A stretch of 64,000 bases of DNA, from NCBI GenBank assembly GCA_016801845.1, contig CM028906.1:9224001-9288000 (forward strand). The letters run 5' to 3'. The notes beneath the pieces were generated by a model. It saw only the letters and a program-made list of their open reading frames with translations. It did no database searches and was not told the DNA's origin. Made by a program: the position numbers and the translations under genes. Shown here in pieces: positions 1 to 10,240 of the stretch. Source of the DNA: Polydactylus sextarius (taxonomy: Eukaryota; Chordata; Actinopteri; Polynemidae). Positions within the stretch are counted from its first letter, which is position 1. Each line of letters opens with the position of its first letter.

Positions 1-315
1 GTTCGCTGTCTTTCCGTGCTTACAGCACAGCCCGGCTCGGCTCGGACCGGGACATCTAGTTTTCTGTCGGGAGAATAAAGGGGGTGGATGTTATTTTGTA
101 GCTCCTTGCACTCTTTTTTTCTCCCCCCCTTCAGCCGCACTGATTTATTTGCACTGACCAGTTGTCTCTGAAAACCGGGTCCGGTGCCTCTCCCCTCCTC
201 CTTCCCTCTCCTTTCTCACTCCTTCTTTTTTTAACCTCCTCCTTCCTTCCTTCCTTCCTTCCTTCCTCTTTTTTTGCCTTTTATCCGAACCCGCAACGTT
301 AGCGAAGACGCAAAG
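1..315 (+). promoter_or_regulatory. mex3b: mex3b 5' UTR / promoter-proximal exon 1
   Basis: This is the sequence immediately upstream of the mex3b start codon. It has a GC-rich start (about 30-55) and a long pyrimidine-rich tract at about 110-270 that includes (CCTT)n repeats at 241-266. I see no TATA box close to the window edge, so the transcription start may lie at or beyond position 1. There is no in-frame ATG upstream of 316 in the local reading frame. The boundary of the untranslated exon is inferred. Confidence 0.6.
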
Positions 316-3300
316 ATGCCCAGCTCGCTGTTCGCAGACAGCAGCGTCCAGGGAGATGCACTGGACGACCAGAGAGCCCTGCAGATCGCCCTGGATCAGC
401 TGTCCCTGCTCGGCTTGGACAACGACGAGAACCCGCTGTACGACAACAACCAGGAGCCCCGGAAAAAGAGCGTGAACATGACTGAATGCGTCCCGGTTCC
501 CAGCTCCGAGCATGTGGCTGAGATTGTGGGAAGACAAGGTGCGTGTGCGTTTCTGTGTCTCTACATAGTTCAGCTGTGTGTTTGTTATGCAGGGCGAGCT
601 ATGACTGTGTGGGAGGAACAGAATGCCAGCGCACGCTCACATAATGCACGAAATAACCAAACACACTCTAGTTTGTCTGCACGAGCGCTTTAACATACTT
701 TCCGATATCTTGTCTAAATGTTTAGAGACCACTTATGAATTCGGCTTGTTTATTTATCCACCAGGTGGACACCAGTTCAATAAAAACGTGAACTTTTGTT
801 ACCGTCTCGCCAGTTAGTCACACGTTGTTCCGCCTCTATAAATACAACGAGGTGGGCGGCAGCGAAGCTGCATGTAACAATTCAAGAAGTTGGTGTTTAA
901 GTGAAATCGGCGCCTGCTGACGAGATTCTGTTTACGCCGAAATAAAGAACACGTTGGTCCCCTACTGATAAGACACTAAGTCATATCTTTTGATGTATAT
1001 ACGCTATAAGGCGAGTACATTATTATTAATTTATTGTAAAATTTAAATGTAGTTTAGTTTACAACAAAGATAATTACAGTGTCTATATAATCAAAGGCGC
1101 GTCTGATAAAAGTTTGGTTGAAGTGCAGCAGTGAGCGCTGTCCTGACAGGACAGGTTATTCTGGTCGTTATTCGGTGAAGTAGGACATGTAGGTCCCCGG
1201 CTGAGATCAAGAGAGAAAACAGTGGCTCTCGGTGACTAAGTGTCATTAATTGTTAATGCTCATCGATTCCCAGCTTAATATTACGGTTATGATGATAATG
1301 ATGATGGCGATGAGCAGTGCGGGATCACATTGGGACAACGGTCACGATCTTACCTTGCCACAGGCAGCAGACGCCCATATCGCTGCACAGACCGAGCTTA
1401 GTCTTCCAGCTGTAGGGCTGCAGGGCGGTACTGGTGCTTGGTTACATATGCGGAATCTTTTTCCCCTCCCTGCAATACCACTGCCGCTGCTGCTGTTGTT
1501 GTTGTTCCCAGAAAAACAAAAGGGTTGTAAGGAACCACGGGCTCCTACCCGCCACTTTAAAGCAACTACAGTGGGACATTTGTGAACTACCTCTATTTAC
1601 TTTAGATACCCCCCTCATTCACCCACACCCACCCCGCTATTGTCAGGTTATTTTAGGTTATGGGTGGAAAAAAAAAGAAGTGGATTAACCATGACCTAAG
1701 GGATTGCTCCAAGACAGCCACATAAAAGAGACCATATCCTCATTTGACCTACATCAGACTGATGCCAAGTCATTATGAATTTATGTCAAAGATTTAAAAC
1801 TGACTGAGTTGAGGTGGGTTTACTCTCCTCTGCATCCCTGGTTACATCACCCTGTCCCGCTCAACTCGCGTTGCTCCGCTAATTATGTCATTCTTCCCAG
1901 GCTGTTTCCTCAGCCAGTCCCATTTTGATCATAAAGAGACGTGTGTTTATGCTTTAAGGTGTTGGAATGCAACTTTATGCATTGCTCTGACGTGTAGGCT
2001 GTAAAGAAGCGTCTCTCCCATTCTGTAATGCCATAAGTGTAAAATAAGAATAAGAGTTTAGCAGCAGCTATTTGCGTTGTTGTAAATGCACCAGTATCAT
2101 CGTGGATTCAGAAGTGAGTTTTTTGTGAGTTATTTTTGTCCTGCTGTATATTTGTGGTGGTGCAGCATGTGGTTTGAATTAGTTCTTCTCCAAAAGGGTG
2201 GTTTCATCCGATTTCTGAGGCCATTGGCCTTTTGTAAGACAATAATAAACATCCAGCAGCTGTTTTGAGTAATCCATAAGTAATGATTTAACACATGTCA
2301 TATTTCAAGCTGTTGTTTTTTCGGGACGTGCCCTCACTTTCGCCATTTGCTTCCATGCCCCAGGTTGCAAGATCAAAGCACTGCGAGCAAAGACCAACAC
2401 CTACATCAAGACCCCAGTTCGAGGTGAGGAGCCTGTTTTTGTGGTGACAGGACGGAGGGAGGATGTGGCTATGGCCAGGAGGGAGATCATCTCTGCTGCT
2501 GAGCACTTCTCCATGATCCGAGCCTCAAGAAACAAAAATACCAGTCTGAACGGGAGCGGCACCCCAGTCCCAGGACCACCCAATCTGCCTGGACAGACCA
2601 CCATCCAGGTCCGGGTGCCTTACCGTGTGGTTGGTCTGGTCGTAGGCCCCAAAGGTGCCACCATCAAGCGCATCCAGCAACAGACCCACACCTACATTGT
2701 GACGCCCAGTAGAGACAAGGAGCCTGTGTTTGAGGTGACGGGGATGCCAGAAAATGTGGACCGAGCACGTGAAGAGATTGAAGCCCACATCGCCATGAGG
2801 ACAGGGGGGCTTATTGAGCTCCAAGATGAAAATGACTTCCATGCTAATGGTACCGATGTAGGGTTTGATCTGCATGGACATGCCACCCTGTGGTCCAAGC
2901 CCAGCGCCGGGATGACGCCCACCTCAGTGCGTAAACCGTTCTCCAACTACCGCAACGACTCATCCTCCTCCCTGGGCAGTGCCTCCACAGATTCCTACTT
3001 CGGAAACAACGGCTCACGTATGGCCGACTACAGCCCCCCCAGCCCCGCACTCAGCTATACCACCACCAATAACAACGGCAACAACAATAACAACAACATC
3101 AATGTCAACACCAACGGCAATGGCTTTGTTTACGGAAGTGAGGTGATCTCGCCTGACTGCACTGATCTGACTTTTGACTCCTCACCAGGGTTTGACCCCA
3201 CACAAGCCCCGCCAGGCCTCCTGTGGTCCCAGTACGATAGTCGAATGACCCCCTCCTCCACCGGAGGCAGCTCCCCCACCTCCACCTCAGCCATGTTCCC

Positions 3301-3769
3301 AACCAACGCCTCCGCTAACGCCAACGGGATGGTGGTGAATCAGCGAAGGGTTAATGGATGTACCCCACAACCCAGACTGTCACCTCCGCTCCATAGCCAC
3401 ACAGGAGGCTCCACTGAGCACCCATTAGCCCGGCGGGTCCGTAGTGACCCAGGCGGAGGCCCGCTGAGTTTCCCCGGTTACTCCAGCGCTCTTGCCTCTC
3501 TGCCGGGCCCTCACCTACCAGGCGTTCCATGCGACTCCTCAGCCTCATCGTCCTCCTCTTCTTCCTCGTCCTCCACCTCATCCGGCACCAGTCGAAAGGG
3601 CAGCCGCGACTGCTCGGTGTGCTTCGAGAGCGAGGTCATCGCAGCCCTGGTCCCTTGTGGGCACAACCTCTTCTGTATGGAATGTGCCAATCGTATCTGT
3701 GAGAGGAGCGAGCCCAAATGCCCTGTCTGCCACACCGGCGTCACTCAGGCTATACGTATATTTTCATAA
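316..3769 (+). CDS. mex3b: mex3b: two-KH, RING-finger RNA-binding protein
   Basis: Two coding exons, 316-538 and 2364-3769 (phase 1 junction, GT/AG borders), encode 542 residues. The start at 316 has A at -3. The N-terminus carries the MEX3B-type block (residues 1-35) and the KSVNMTECVPVPSSEHVAEI segment. KH1 (about 60-122) has its GXXG loop GRQG at 72-75. KH2 (about 154-218) has GPKG at 169-172. The middle is low complexity: Asn-rich 307-328 and a Ser tract 466-482. RVRSDP at 432-437 resembles a 14-3-3 docking site. The C-terminal C3HC4 RING uses C491, C494, C506, H508, C512, C515, C527 and C530, and the protein ends IRIFS as in the family. MEX3 proteins bind mRNA 3' UTRs, shuttle between nucleus and cytoplasm, and are proposed RING-type ubiquitin ligases. 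The N-terminus separates it from MEX3A, C and D. No truncation is seen; length is close to that of mammalian MEX3B. Confidence 0.95.
539..2363 (+). other. mex3b: mex3b intron 1
   Basis: The intron begins GTGCGT at 539 and ends CCCCAG at 2363. It interrupts codon 75, the last glycine of the KH1 GXXG loop. The first 450 bases stay CpG-containing, as expected near a promoter. Inside are a TATA-like motif (837-844), a GTT/GCT-rich stretch near 1485-1505 and a purine run near 1668-1680. Short open frames here resemble no known protein and are taken as chance. Confidence 0.9.
837..844 (+). promoter_or_regulatory. TATA-box-like motif in mex3b intron 1
   Basis: TATAAATA sits in a GC-rich setting (cgcctcTATAAATAcaacgagg) about 300 bp inside intron 1. 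The sequence fits a TATA box for an alternative first exon or a non-coding RNA, but there is no transcript evidence and 8-bp motifs occur by chance. Confidence 0.25.
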
Positions 3770-4307
3770 GAAGTGTAACTCTTTGACTATCTTATCAGCA
3801 AGACTGGCTACAATAGCAACAACAGACTCTTCATACTGTTCATACTGCTTTAATGGGATCAACCCAATCATCATTTGGAAAGTGTACATAGGTATACATA
3901 TGTATGTAAGAGGCTGCAGTATCCAGAAGAAGGGACAGACACCCTTTTTGGGCTCAGTCGTAGTTGTTAATAATATACTGTAGCTTGGGGAAATATTTTT
4001 AACATCTAAATGCATGTTTTAAATATTACAGCATAGTAATCAATAGTTCTAGTAAAATGTACCCTATATTTATGAAGTGAAGAAACACAGTGGGGTCAGA
4101 ACAGAGGTAAGTGGGTCAAACTGTAGACTGTTAGCGGGCTTAGCCTTCCAGTTTTGCCGATCGAATGTAGTAAGAGGGGGAGGCCATGGCTGGGAAACGT
4201 GGAGGGCTTCCAGCCAAACAGCACTATTGACTTACAAAGATACTGCAGCTTGAGGTTAGAGATCATGTGAGGGAGAGCAACAACATATCCTACATATATA
4301 TGTATAG

Positions 4308-4313
4308 AATAAA
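4308..4313 (+). terminator. mex3b: Possible proximal poly(A) signal of mex3b
   Basis: AATAAA followed within 100 bases by T-rich sequence. It could give a 3' UTR of about 550 nt. The downstream GT-rich element is weaker than at the distal site. Confidence 0.35.
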
Positions 4314-5100
4314 TTTCCACAAGTTGAAAGTTTTAAATAACATTAATACAGATTGAAGTATTTTATTCTTTTTTGACTTGAAAGATTATATTTCTTATTG
4401 CAAAGATGTTTACAGATATTTTAATTTAAGTTCAGTGAACTTTTTTGTAGCTGGGTTGAAATATTGTTTATTTTTTAGTATGGCCTCGTGGCATTGATCA
4501 CTGTATTATTTTAATATCACACGACTGTGGGAGGAAATCCGAGTCCACAAAATGTGTATTGCATTTGACAGTATTCTGTTGGGATGGAGTTTTTATAGGT
4601 TCAGCAAAAAATGTCTTTTAAATCTGCTTCACCCAGCATATTTTTTATTCCGTAATATAAAGCATATTTTATTCTATATTATTATGAAACATTGAAATGT
4701 ACAAAACTTAGTAAGTTGAACACAAAGAAACCGTTTATGCTTTCTAAAATTTGTATGAATTAGATTCCAGTGGGAATTACAGGCTTCTGTTGCACCACTA
4801 TAGTTTTAGTATTTCTATTTTAATACATTTGTTTACCACTTGTTTATGTATATGTAGGTGAAGTTACTTGAGCGTAAATGTACTTTATTGAGCAAAGTTT
4901 AAGAACAAAGTATATTTTATTTTATGATAAAGGGCCTTTAACCTCATGGTCAGATACTAATATTATATTTGCTGAGACAAGATTTGAAAAATGTATCAAG
5001 AGTTTTATTTTTCTGACATTTAAAGTTATACATGATAAAAAGTAAAACTTAAGTAATGGTGCTACTTCATGTTTTTTTTTAAGTATTTCTATATAAGTCC

Positions 5101-5106
5101 AATAAA
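5101..5106 (+). terminator. mex3b: Distal poly(A) signal of mex3b
   Basis: AATAAA at 5101 is followed, 20-65 bases on, by GT/T-rich sequence (tgaagtgtgtgcttcttgtg and the T-run at 5157-5168). This is the usual layout of a cleavage and polyadenylation site. It places the mRNA end near 5120-5125. Confidence 0.65.
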
Positions 5107-5258
5107 AAATGGTACATTCATGAAGTGTGTGCTTCTTGTGTTCTTCCTCACCCGTGTTTTTTTGTTTTAGTCGCGTTGGTGTTCGCTGCAAACACAAGTG
5201 AACAGGAAGGTTACTGCTGAGGTTTGTTATAAGTGTAATAGTTTTCTGAACATTTGAC

Positions 5259-5290
5259 CCGTCTCTGCTTCTACTAGGAAGCAGAGACGG
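5259..5290. repeat. Perfect 13-bp inverted repeat (hairpin) downstream of mex3b
   Basis: CCGTCTCTGCTTC (5259-5271) and GAAGCAGAGACGG (5278-5290) are exact reverse complements separated by six bases, TACTAG. It lies about 135 bp beyond the inferred mex3b cleavage site. It could form a stable stem in read-through RNA or be the scar of a mobile element. Its role is unknown. Confidence 0.85.
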
Positions 5291-5930
5291 AGGCAGTGGG
5301 ATTATCACAGTGGCCTAATTATTGAGTGTATGCTCTGGCAGGAAGACAGTGGGACTTGGCCTTATCACTAATTAGAAGTGCTGCGTGACCTATTCTCATG
5401 CAGCCTGGTGCATAAGACCATAATCTGGCTCTTGTGGTTAGTGATGGATCAGTGAATCATAGTGTAACATTTGATCGATATGATGTCATTCACTGATGGT
5501 TTGTAACAAGGGCTGGTTATCATATCAGCACTTATCGATGACTGTCAATAGAAGTCTGTAACACAGTATTTATTGATTAGTAAATCATCAAAGGAATGAC
5601 ATGAATCAACAGTTAAATCAAATGTTTAAATAATTTATGAGAAAAATACTAAAAAATAGTATATATATATACTATATATATATAAAGTATAAAATATACA
5701 ATACAATATCAATACAATATTTACATGGTTTAAATTTAGGGTGTGTTTCCTTTTTAAATGAGTTGAGTAATTTGTACATTGAAAGAAAATATGTATATCA
5801 GTTGGTTAGTATCATAACTTACACCAGTGTTGAACAAAGGTAAATAAAACCAAATCTGGTAAAGATTTTTTTCTTCACAAGTTGGAAAGTCCACAGTTAT
5901 TAAATGGCTAAAATGTGAATTAATTGTAAA
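5291..5930. other. Intergenic; candidate conserved element then AT-rich spacer
   Basis: Positions 5291-5480 are complex, non-repetitive sequence with homeodomain-like cores (CTAATTATTG near 5317, CACTAATTAG near 5368) and a TGCGTGACC block. Positions 5650-5710 are (TA)-rich. No gene is recognised. Confidence 0.4.
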
Positions 5931-5963
5931 CAGTTGACTAATGTAACTAACATTAGTCAACTG
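5931..5963. repeat. Perfect 14-bp inverted repeat (hairpin)
   Basis: CAGTTGACTAATGT (5931-5944) and ACATTAGTCAACTG (5950-5963) are exact reverse complements with a five-base loop (AACTA). It is compatible with a cruciform or a RNA stem, or with the joined ends of a MITE. No flanking target duplication is obvious. Confidence 0.85.
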
Positions 5964-6074
5964 ATGGAGCCTTTACCGCTCTGCTGTCTAGGAACTTTGT
6001 AGGGATGTCCCCTTTTTTTTCTTTTTTTTCTAGTGGCAAATAGTAGCAAATCACAACATAACTTATGTGGATGC

Positions 6075-6365
6075 ACTTCACAGAGCGAGGTGAAGATCTT
6101 ACAGCATTATAGACAAAACCCAACACTTCCTACTGTGAGCAAGCACTTGGCAACAGTGGAGAGAGAGAAAACTTGAAACAGGAAGAAACCTCCAGCAGAA
6201 CCGGACTCAGAGAAAGTGACTGTCTGCCCAGGCTGATTAGGGTGAGAGGAGAGAGAGACACCAGCAACAGCTTCATTTATACTGTTGTATACAGACACTG
6301 TCAGACCGGTTGGCATAATGATAATAATGATGTGTAGCTGTAATAGCATTACTAACTAATAACAG
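6075..6365. mobile_element. Teleost interspersed repeat fragment, family not named
   Basis: The stretch with 'gagcaagcacttggc', 'aacaggaagaaacctccagc' and 'ataatgataataatgatgt' resembles a repeat found very widely in fish genomes. I recognise the consensus but cannot assign it to a named family without a search. It carries no coding capacity and is cut at both ends. Confidence 0.55.
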
Positions 6366-6379
6366 CAACACCGGTTATT

Positions 6380-6858
6380 ATGGGGACATGGAATCCAAGT
6401 GGATCATGTTCAAAGTCTATTTTATGTGTGTGGCAGTCAGGAACTGTGGCCAGAGGATTTTCAGTGTTTGTCCTGGTGGCAAGAACCTACTGGTGGAGGG
6501 AGGTAGTGAGGGAGGCAAACAGGCTGAAGAAAACTTGCGAGGAGCTCCTGAACCCACTTAACATGTCCGCTGAAGAAGGCTGAAGGCAGATCACTCAGGT
6601 AGTTAGGAAGCTTCTCAGTGGCTAGGATCCAGGAGTGGATGAGATTTTTTCCTGAGACACTGAAGACATGCTCTCAACATTGAGGGTTTGTCCTGGTTGA
6701 CACTTCCTTTTCAATGTCTCGTGTAGATCAGTGCCTGTGGACTGGCAGGCCAGAACAGTGGTTTGGTACCCTAACCCTAATCGCACTTGTCTCTCTGTTA
6801 TTTTCAGATGATGTGGTTCTGTTTGTTTCATCAGGCAGTGTGGATCTTCTTTATGGAC
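6380..6858 (+). mobile_element. RTE-clade (Rex3-type) LINE relic, internally deleted
   Basis: Order and wording match the Rex3/RTE endonuclease-reverse transcriptase ORF: the segment before the RT domain (6380-6600), then 'tagttaggaagcttctcagtgg' through to the region ending near 6770. After a deletion comes the catalytic FADDVVLF-type motif (about 6805-6830, 'cagatgatgtggttctgttt'). Stops and indels interrupt the frame, so it is non-functional. It lies directly before a Tc1-like terminal repeat, which suggests successive insertions. Confidence 0.75.
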
Positions 6859-6879
6859 CCTGAGTGTAATTCAGTAAAG

Positions 6880-6965
6880 AAATAAAAGATTTGAATTGCA
6901 GCATAACAAAATATGAAAAAAGGTGAAGGGGGTCTGAATATTTTTTTTTTTTTTGGAATGCACTC
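6880..6965. mobile_element. Tc1/mariner-like terminal inverted repeat fragment
   Basis: 'atatgaaaaaaggtgaaggg' followed by 'ggtctgaatattttttt...ggaatgcact' matches the familiar right end of fish Tc1-like elements (consensus ...GTGAATACTTTCCGAATGCACT). A T-run of 14 bases has expanded inside it. I did not find the partner end nearby. Confidence 0.55.
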
Positions 6966-6984
6966 TGACGTAAATCAGTCTAGT

Positions 6985-7230
6985 GTGGTTTCTTTAATTC
7001 CTGTGAGATGTTCCAGTCTGTGTAATAAAATCATGTGGTCAATGGTGTCGAATGCAGCACTAAGTTCCAGTCAGATGAATAGATTTTTGGTAACTTTCAC
7101 CAGTGTTGTTTCTGTGTTATGATGTAAACTGAACCCTAACTGAAAATCTTCCAACAGCCCCATTCCTGTGCAAGTCATTACATTGTTGATTTGCAACAGA
7201 TTGTCAATGATTTAAAATAAAATAAAAGGG
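6985..7230. mobile_element. Teleost interspersed repeat fragment, family not named
   Basis: The stretch 'gtcaatggtgtcgaatgcag', 'ggtaactttcaccagtgttg' and 'aaactgaaccctaactgaaa' resembles a second widely dispersed fish repeat. It is diverged and has no open frame. The assignment rests on recalled consensus only. Confidence 0.5.
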
Positions 7231-10080
7231 AGGTGGGATTTTAGTGTCATATGATTGTGTAAATTCACTGAAGAGGCCTAAAACCAGACACTGGCTCTAA
7301 ACACAAATCTGTTTGAACTACAATGTAAAGGCATTTAACATAACTGGCCTGAATCCTGTAATATAGTCAGTACTGGTCCTCAAAATCCATACTGCTTGAT
7401 CCTTTAATAATACAGTGAATATTAAATGCTACTTAAGGTTCCCCCATCCTGCGAGTATTTGAAAAACACATCAATCAAAATCTGCATCTGTGCCACCCTG
7501 ATTTAATTTTCAGTGCTGGATGTATCAAATGAAGACACTGTGTGTATAAAGCATTGCTTTGGATACTCTTGCAGAACAGAACAGTTTACTGCTCTTCTCT
7601 TGTTCCTCTCCTCCCCCATCTCCTTCCCCAGCATTGAAGTGCAGCCTCATGTCATGTGGTCCTGTTGGAAACACTGACGCTTAAACACATGCTTTGCTGC
7701 AAGATAGTAAATGTGGAGCAAGCAGGCTCTAATGATAAGTTTAAAATGGAAACATCCAACACGAGCCCACAGAAACTGGCCCTATAAACCATATTATTAG
7801 GAAGCAATCTTACCACTGCGGAAAAGAGCTGACAAGTGTTTTTAGCCAAATGCACAACACATGGACTTCACGTACTGCTGCCCCTGGTCAAACACTAACA
7901 GAAGGCCTGTACTTCTCCTGGCTGAGGGGAACAGAACTTGGTCAAAGCTTAATATAAGGTCAACCGGTGCACGGTCAGCGGAGAATGTAGTTGAAAACAG
8001 TTGTAGACATCAACAGCCCCGTCGCAAACCCAAATCCCTGATAAGCTTGTTTTCACTGGTATGTTTTTCTGTTTCTGTTGTCAGATGACAGTCCAGGTAC
8101 ATGAAATACTGACCAACACTCACTTCTAAGCTGCTTCTCTGCTAAAAAAAAAAAAAAAAAATGTATGACCACAACTTAACAATATAATTATAAGTGAAAG
8201 GCAACTGCTGTACAGTGAATTTGGCTATATTTACTTTGAAAATGATCGCCCAGAGAGAAAATTAGAAGCTCATTCGGCTGCGGTGCAGTCACCTGAATGA
8301 GACACATTGAGAGGTGTGACTGTGGCAGGAAAGTTAGGACCTCAGCTTGGAACATGGCAACTCTTCCCTTGAAAAGAATAGCAAAGGTTTGTGTAAAAAG
8401 CAGCTATTTGTCATTAAAAGCATCTGAAAATAAGTAAATTTGGCTGCACTGACTGTAAACACACCCTGATGGTGTGATAGTAGTTGTTAGCTGTTAGAAA
8501 AGGGCAACAACTGATGGTGTAACACCTTTACATTTACTCCAGTAGCAATCCAGCCAAAGATTAATAATAGTATAGACCTTACTCACATTGTTATCTATAT
8601 GTAACTTGTATACATCTGCTTTATTAGGCTTTGCTAGCAGTAGTAGATTCATGTAAAGTTTTTCTCTGTATATTATGTTTTACTTTGATACATTTACATG
8701 TCTGTAATCTTTCTGGAAAGTGGAGATATAATGCATAATGCATTGTATTTATACAGTAAACTCTGTGGTAGATAAATGATATGCCTGTGGGCAGTACAGT
8801 ACACCAGACCCAAAAAAGAAAAACATACATGTTTTGAAAAAAGAAGTCGATACACATATTATACTGATGCCGACTCACATTGTTTATAGAGATGGAAGTT
8901 TATTAGTTCTGTGAGATGGATGATAAAACCTCCCAGAGAACGATGGTATGGATCATCCTTTAAGAGAGTGTGAGTTCCTCTATGGAGAGAAGTAGAATAA
9001 CAAGAGAGTGACAGGCTTGATCTTTGAGCCATCAGCTACATCATCTTTAACAGCACCAGATGACAACTCCTCATCCACAGTGTATATTTTAAAAAGCTCC
9101 GTCTGGCTGAGCATTTGGCTGCAGACGAACATGTCTGGTGTGCCAGTCTGTGTTAACAGCAGAGGAACAGCAGAGCATGTCTGGCATCTTCCACAATTTG
9201 ACCTACATCTCATGCATTAAATGGACCTCCGTTTGAACATGAACACACACACACACAAACACCTCATTCCTACAGAAATGGGGGATGAACAAGCCATGCC
9301 TTTGCAGAGTGAATTTCTATATTTTATTCATGCTGTGCTCTGTGCTTGTCACCACTCTGTGGTCTAGCCCTCACTTGATGTGATTCACCCATTTAAACAA
9401 TGTTTTCACACAAGCAGCGGCATACTCTGCTTCATGTGCAAAGTACACTATATCACAATGAAAACAAAGGCGCTAAAGTGATCCAGAATTTTGCGGTGCA
9501 GTTGCTTCTTAATGGATTTGGATTTCTTGCAGATTGGACTTACTTGTATTTCTGGCCATCATCTCTATATCTGCGCTTTGTATTCATTTGAGTTATTGCT
9601 GAGTTTTGCTTTGCAAGTCTTATATAGTATCTTGTTATCATTCAAGCTCTGGCATGGTTTGATAGTTTTGTATTTAGAAATGAATTATTCTCTGTTTTTA
9701 TCTGCGCCAAATATTCACGATGAGTGCGTGTACGTGTTACAAATAAATACTAAACCCTAATGTCCAACAGGAAGGACAAGAATAGACGTTAGAGTGTGGT
9801 GCATTAACCTGACAAGCTAACTGTCAGTGATAAATAAAAGCAACAGTAATGCATTAGAACTTATTGTGAAGTACCAGTCAGGTTAAATCAGGTCGGGTCT
9901 TAAAGGTGCTTATAGCCTCTGGTGCAGACTGAACACAGCAACACCTTGAATGTTGCCAATAATCCTTCATTGCACAGGAAAACTGCAGAGTAAATACAGC
10001 AAGCAAAGCTAAAAAAGACAGAAAGCTACAACACCTTCAGTGTTTAAGAACAAAGACTGACAATTTCACTTTATTACATT
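7231..10080. other. Intergenic spacer, no gene recognised
   Basis: AT-rich unique-looking sequence. It contains an A18 tract at 8144-8161 and a short (CA)n at 9243-9262. The short open frames, including the antisense one at 8624-8878, show no domain and no splice-consistent neighbours. Confidence 0.6.
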
Positions 10081-10240
10081 GTGTTTTGACACATTTCTAT
10101 TTAGATTCATTGTATTGTTGTGTTTTATGATATTCTTTCATTATTCAGTCTATATCTATCTATTCTATCTACTCTGTAAAACAACACCCTTGTTTCCCTC
10201 ATGGGGATCAATATAGGAATATATTATCTTATCTTCTCTG
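10080..10240 (+). mobile_element. LINE/SINE 3' tail fragment
   Basis: 'gtttccctcatggggatcaatata' followed by TATCTTATCTTC resembles the 3' tail plus short tandem repeat that closes many fish LINEs (consensus ...TTCCCC..GGGATCAATAAAG..TATCTATC). A (TCTA)-rich run precedes it at 10151-10176. Only the tail remains. Confidence 0.45.

Larger units (their letters stand above)
3770..5125 (+). promoter_or_regulatory. mex3b: mex3b 3' UTR
   Basis: AU-rich, non-coding sequence from the stop codon to the inferred cleavage site. It contains a Pumilio-type element TGTACATA at 3883-3890. It also has a match to the degenerate MEX-3 recognition pattern at 4043-4051 (ATAG, one base, TCTA). Several T-rich runs occur at 4380-4520 and 5070-5090. 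In vertebrates the Mex3b 3' UTR is known for a long conserved segment through which the protein tunes its own mRNA. Whether the same segment is present here needs an alignment. No transposon is recognised inside it. Confidence 0.75.

Noticed and set aside
145..537. 130-codon frame antisense to mex3b exon 1
   Set aside because: Shadow of the coding exon and the pyrimidine-rich 5' UTR; low-complexity Lys/Arg/Glu composition.
2525..3744. Several frames antisense to mex3b exon 2
   Set aside because: They mirror the GC-rich coding exon and lack splice or start context.
3492..3983. 163-codon + frame overlapping the end of mex3b
   Set aside because: Out-of-frame shadow running into the 3' UTR; Pro/Arg-rich from the Ser tract.
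6769..6782. CCCTAACCCTAA, telomere-like repeat
   Set aside because: Only two units, lying inside a decayed RTE LINE; chance or local mutation rather than an interstitial telomere.
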